64,000 nucleotides of DNA from Zygnema cylindricum. Lineage: Eukaryota > Streptophyta > Zygnematophyceae > Zygnematales > Zygnemataceae. A model generated the notes under the pieces. The model did no database searches. It was not told the DNA's origin and was given only the letters and a program-made list of their open reading frames with translations. Below are positions 62,212-64,000 of the stretch, one piece after another. The position numbers were made by a program, and so were the translations under genes. The stretch spans positions 101,510 to 165,509 of the forward strand of contig JBBHKE010003399.1 in NCBI GenBank assembly GCA_037447655.1, in the 5' to 3' direction. Numbering within the stretch: position 1 is the stretch's first letter; every line of letters starts with the position of its first letter.

Positions 62212-62468
62212 AGTGCAAACGTCATAATGACGTGAAACTGTACGTTTTGACAGAATGCGTTTTTACAAACCGCGTAGTGAAAACGTCATATACTTTGTAC
62301 TCTTTGGTATCGTGGAAGTACGTGACATCATGATTAGCGTCGCAAATATGACACGGTACTGTAGTTAGCTATTCATTTCGCAAATCATAGGGAACGCGAC
62401 AAAGCGTCGCAAATCTGACACGGTAGTACATTATTTATTTCGCAAATCTTAGGAACGCGACAAGTCGT
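62212..62468 (+). repeat. Short tandem pair and right copy of the direct repeat
   Basis: GCGTTTT(C/T)ACAAACCGCGTAGTG occurs twice about 68 bp apart (62212, 62260), each followed by AAACGTCATA. The block 62289-62468 then repeats 58814-58990. Confidence 0.8.
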
Positions 62469-62666
62469 AATTATTGGCTTTCATACGTTGTACATTGGTT
62501 AATTTTGTACTTTGTCGGTTACGGGCGGGCACGGTTAGTCGCGAGAAATCGAGATTCGGTTAATTTTTGTTTTCGTAAACGCCGGTCGGTTAACGGTTAA
62601 CAATTTTGGAGCGTGACATAACTCGGTCGGGCGTCGGTTACTCAGATTTTGAAAAAAAAAAAAAGA

Positions 62667-63070
62667 TGCATAGTGATTGTAACCACATTGGAGTTAATTG
62701 TAGACAAAGGAGGATGAACAAAAAAACCGTACTGGTCGATAGGAGGGACCAAATAGAATAGAGGGTCCAAATAAAATGGATAGGTGACGGGAAGGAAGAG
62801 CTGTACTTTAGCGATGGTGCAGAAGAGAACAGGGGGGCGGAAGGGAAAAGGCGGACGCTTTAGTAAATTTGAAAAACTGCAGGTTTGTTTTCGCGCCCAT
62901 GTTTGATGACGTCGAAGCGTGTAACGTGTCACGTGACACCTTCAATGGGAGCTCCGTCCCAAAATTTTGGTGTGAACAAGACCCGTTTTCCGATGACTTT
63001 TCGGAAAATCATCGGAATCTGAAAAAAGTTACAAATGCTCCGGTGGATGTAGGCTATCACATAGTCACAT
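62667..63070 (+). repeat. Dispersed repeat R1, copy 2
   Basis: The second copy of 671-1045, in the same orientation and starting right at the truncated hAT end. Its frame from about 62869 reads NCRFVFAPMFDDVEACNVSR, then PKFWCEQDPFSDDFSENHRN, against NCWFVFTPFFDDVEACDVSQ and PKFWCEQDPFSYELWENHRN in copy 1. The frame is held despite a one-base insertion just upstream. A perfect 14-bp palindrome, GTGTCACGTGACAC, lies near 62926. Confidence 0.75.
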
Positions 63071-63153
63071 TCTGTCGTTTTCGAACTTCTACGAAGACTA
63101 GGAACTAGGAAGCGATTCACCTCCTCTCGTTCTCCGTACAGTTGTACAGTTTT

Positions 63154-63366
63154 TTATTTTTTTTTGGCTTTTTTTCTTTTAAAGCTGACAATGGCGGCGG
63201 AGGTTTTTCTTGTCGTTTTCTTCCTTCTTCTCGGACGTCCCCTTGGAGCGACAGCGAGGACGAGATCACACGCCTCGTGGACCACACGTGTGAGCTTGTC
63301 CTTGTACTTTTTGCCATTTGGATCAATCCGTACAATGATGTCAGCATAATCTCGGCTTGACGTCAT
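63154..63366 (-). other. Possible minus-strand coding exon, unknown
   Basis: The minus frame starts MTSSRDYADIIVRIDPNGKK after a pyrimidine-rich stretch ending CTCTGCATTAG, a fair acceptor. It continues KYKDKLTRVVHEACDLVLAV and ends in a Lys/Arg-rich tail of low complexity. GC content and residue choice in the first 55 codons differ from the T-rich flanks. I do not recognise the family. It could be a terminal exon or a captured fragment. Confidence 0.3.
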
Positions 63367-63369
63367 CTA

Positions 63370-63660
63370 ATGCAGAGAGATCAAAGAAGCAAGTGAATGT
63401 CTTCGTTTTTTTTTTTTTTCCTTTTCTTTTTTTGTGGAAAGCTTTTTGGAATTTCTTGGAAAATATGAACTCTTTAAAATCAAGTGGCGGTTTTTTTGTT
63501 TTTTTATTTTTCCAACCTCTGTTTTTGGCTTTTGGTGGATAATAAGCTTCGACAGTGAAGAGGATCAAGAAAAAAAAAAAAAAGGAAAAAAACAACAAAG
63601 ACATTCATTTTTTTTTTTTTTTTTTTGTTTTTTTTTCTTAACTGAAAAATGACTATTAGA
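63370..63660. other. T-rich and A-rich low-complexity DNA
   Basis: Homopolymer T runs and AAAAAGG stretches. The many short frames here are composition artefacts. Confidence 0.75.
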
Positions 63661-63739
63661 CTTTGGAAATTAAAAATCATGCACTGAGCCTCGGATTAAA
63701 GAAAGAGTTAAAATCCTAAAAATTGATCGATGCACAATT

Positions 63740-64000
63740 TCACGATGAACATTTAGACAATTGGTATTGTTAATTTGACATGAGACACTGGATATTGGGC
63801 ATTGAATGTTTGTTTTTAGACATCGCCCAGTGAACATGAGACTTTGTAACTTGTTAATTTGACATTAGACATTAGCCATTGGACATTAAATATTATCAAT
63901 TGAAAATTGGAAATTGTTAATTGGACACTGGGCATTGGAAATCGGACATTAAACATTGTTAAATCGACAGGGAACAGTGAACATTGGACATTGTTGATTG
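63740..64000 (+). repeat. GGACATTG/AATTG minisatellite, runs off the window
   Basis: Short degenerate units (GGACATTGGACATTGTTAATT, first 20 nt typical) of 7 bp or multiples fill the last 260 bp. The right end is outside the window. Confidence 0.75.

Larger units (their letters stand above)
58033..62666 (+). mobile_element. hAT transposon with transposase remnant and nested insertions
   Basis: The left terminus CAGAGGTCGCAAACAGTCAA at 58033 matches that of the short hAT element at 42370. The right region (62540-62655, CGCGAGAAATCGAG, CGGTTAACGGTTAACAATTT, GGAGCGTGACATAACT) matches 42661-42770. The last 55 bp with the right terminus are missing and the R1 repeat follows at once. Inside are a transposase pseudogene (59355-60526), a nested MITE with an 8-bp target duplication (58233-58796), two TA-flanked MITEs and a direct repeat of about 175 bp. 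Confidence 0.8.

Overview
The window is a repeat-dominated stretch of a eukaryotic nuclear genome. It has GT-AG introns, many Ty1/copia retrotransposons primed by a Met-tRNA-type primer site, hAT transposons, MITEs, tRNA-derived SINE-like pieces and long TC/GA, AT and TTA microsatellites. This mix and the plant-like style of the one host gene suggest a green plant or streptophyte with a large genome. That is an inference, and I cannot name a species.

The one host gene I can resolve is the N-terminal half of an HRQ1-family (RecQ4-like, MZB/DUF1998-type) DNA helicase on the + strand. Eight phase-compatible exons between 20187 and 27356 join into about 273 codons carrying a Q-like motif, Walker A (SGKS), PTKALAQDQ, TNPDML, DEAH and SAT. 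A probable first exon at 12183-12551 encodes a basic linker plus a CDT1-like segment. It is separated from the helicase exons by a tandem copia insertion. The introns are swollen by private minisatellites. The 2-kb intron before the DEAH exon holds several decayed copies of the start of that exon. The C-terminal exons were not found to the right.

Layout. 1-8 kb: repeat debris, two decayed copia elements (3.4-4.8 kb on +, 5.8-7.6 kb on -), SINE-like and MITE pieces. 7.8-11.8 kb: a + strand copia pseudogene with a palindrome-rich leader. 12-27.4 kb: the helicase gene, interrupted at 13.6-19.45 kb by a minus-strand copia tandem sharing one LTR. 27.5-38.9 kb: a pile-up of copia fragments of a second family in both orientations, with long GA tracts. 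38.9-48.1 kb: no recognisable genes; TA-flanked MITEs, a deleted hAT element and a satellite of roughly 130 bp at two places in opposite orientation. 48.5-55.5 kb: gag and LTR pieces on - and a + strand copia element with a 1.4-kb foreign insert inside its integrase region. 57-62.7 kb: an inverted-repeat element, then a hAT transposon with a broken transposase and several nested MITEs. 62.7-64 kb: a second copy of the 0.4-kb repeat seen at 0.67-1.05 kb, a possible minus-strand exon and a minisatellite running off the end.

Nearly every transposon coding region carries stops or frameshifts. The best preserved is the 14.6-18.8 kb copia element. Coordinates of repeat edges were read by eye and may be off by several bases.
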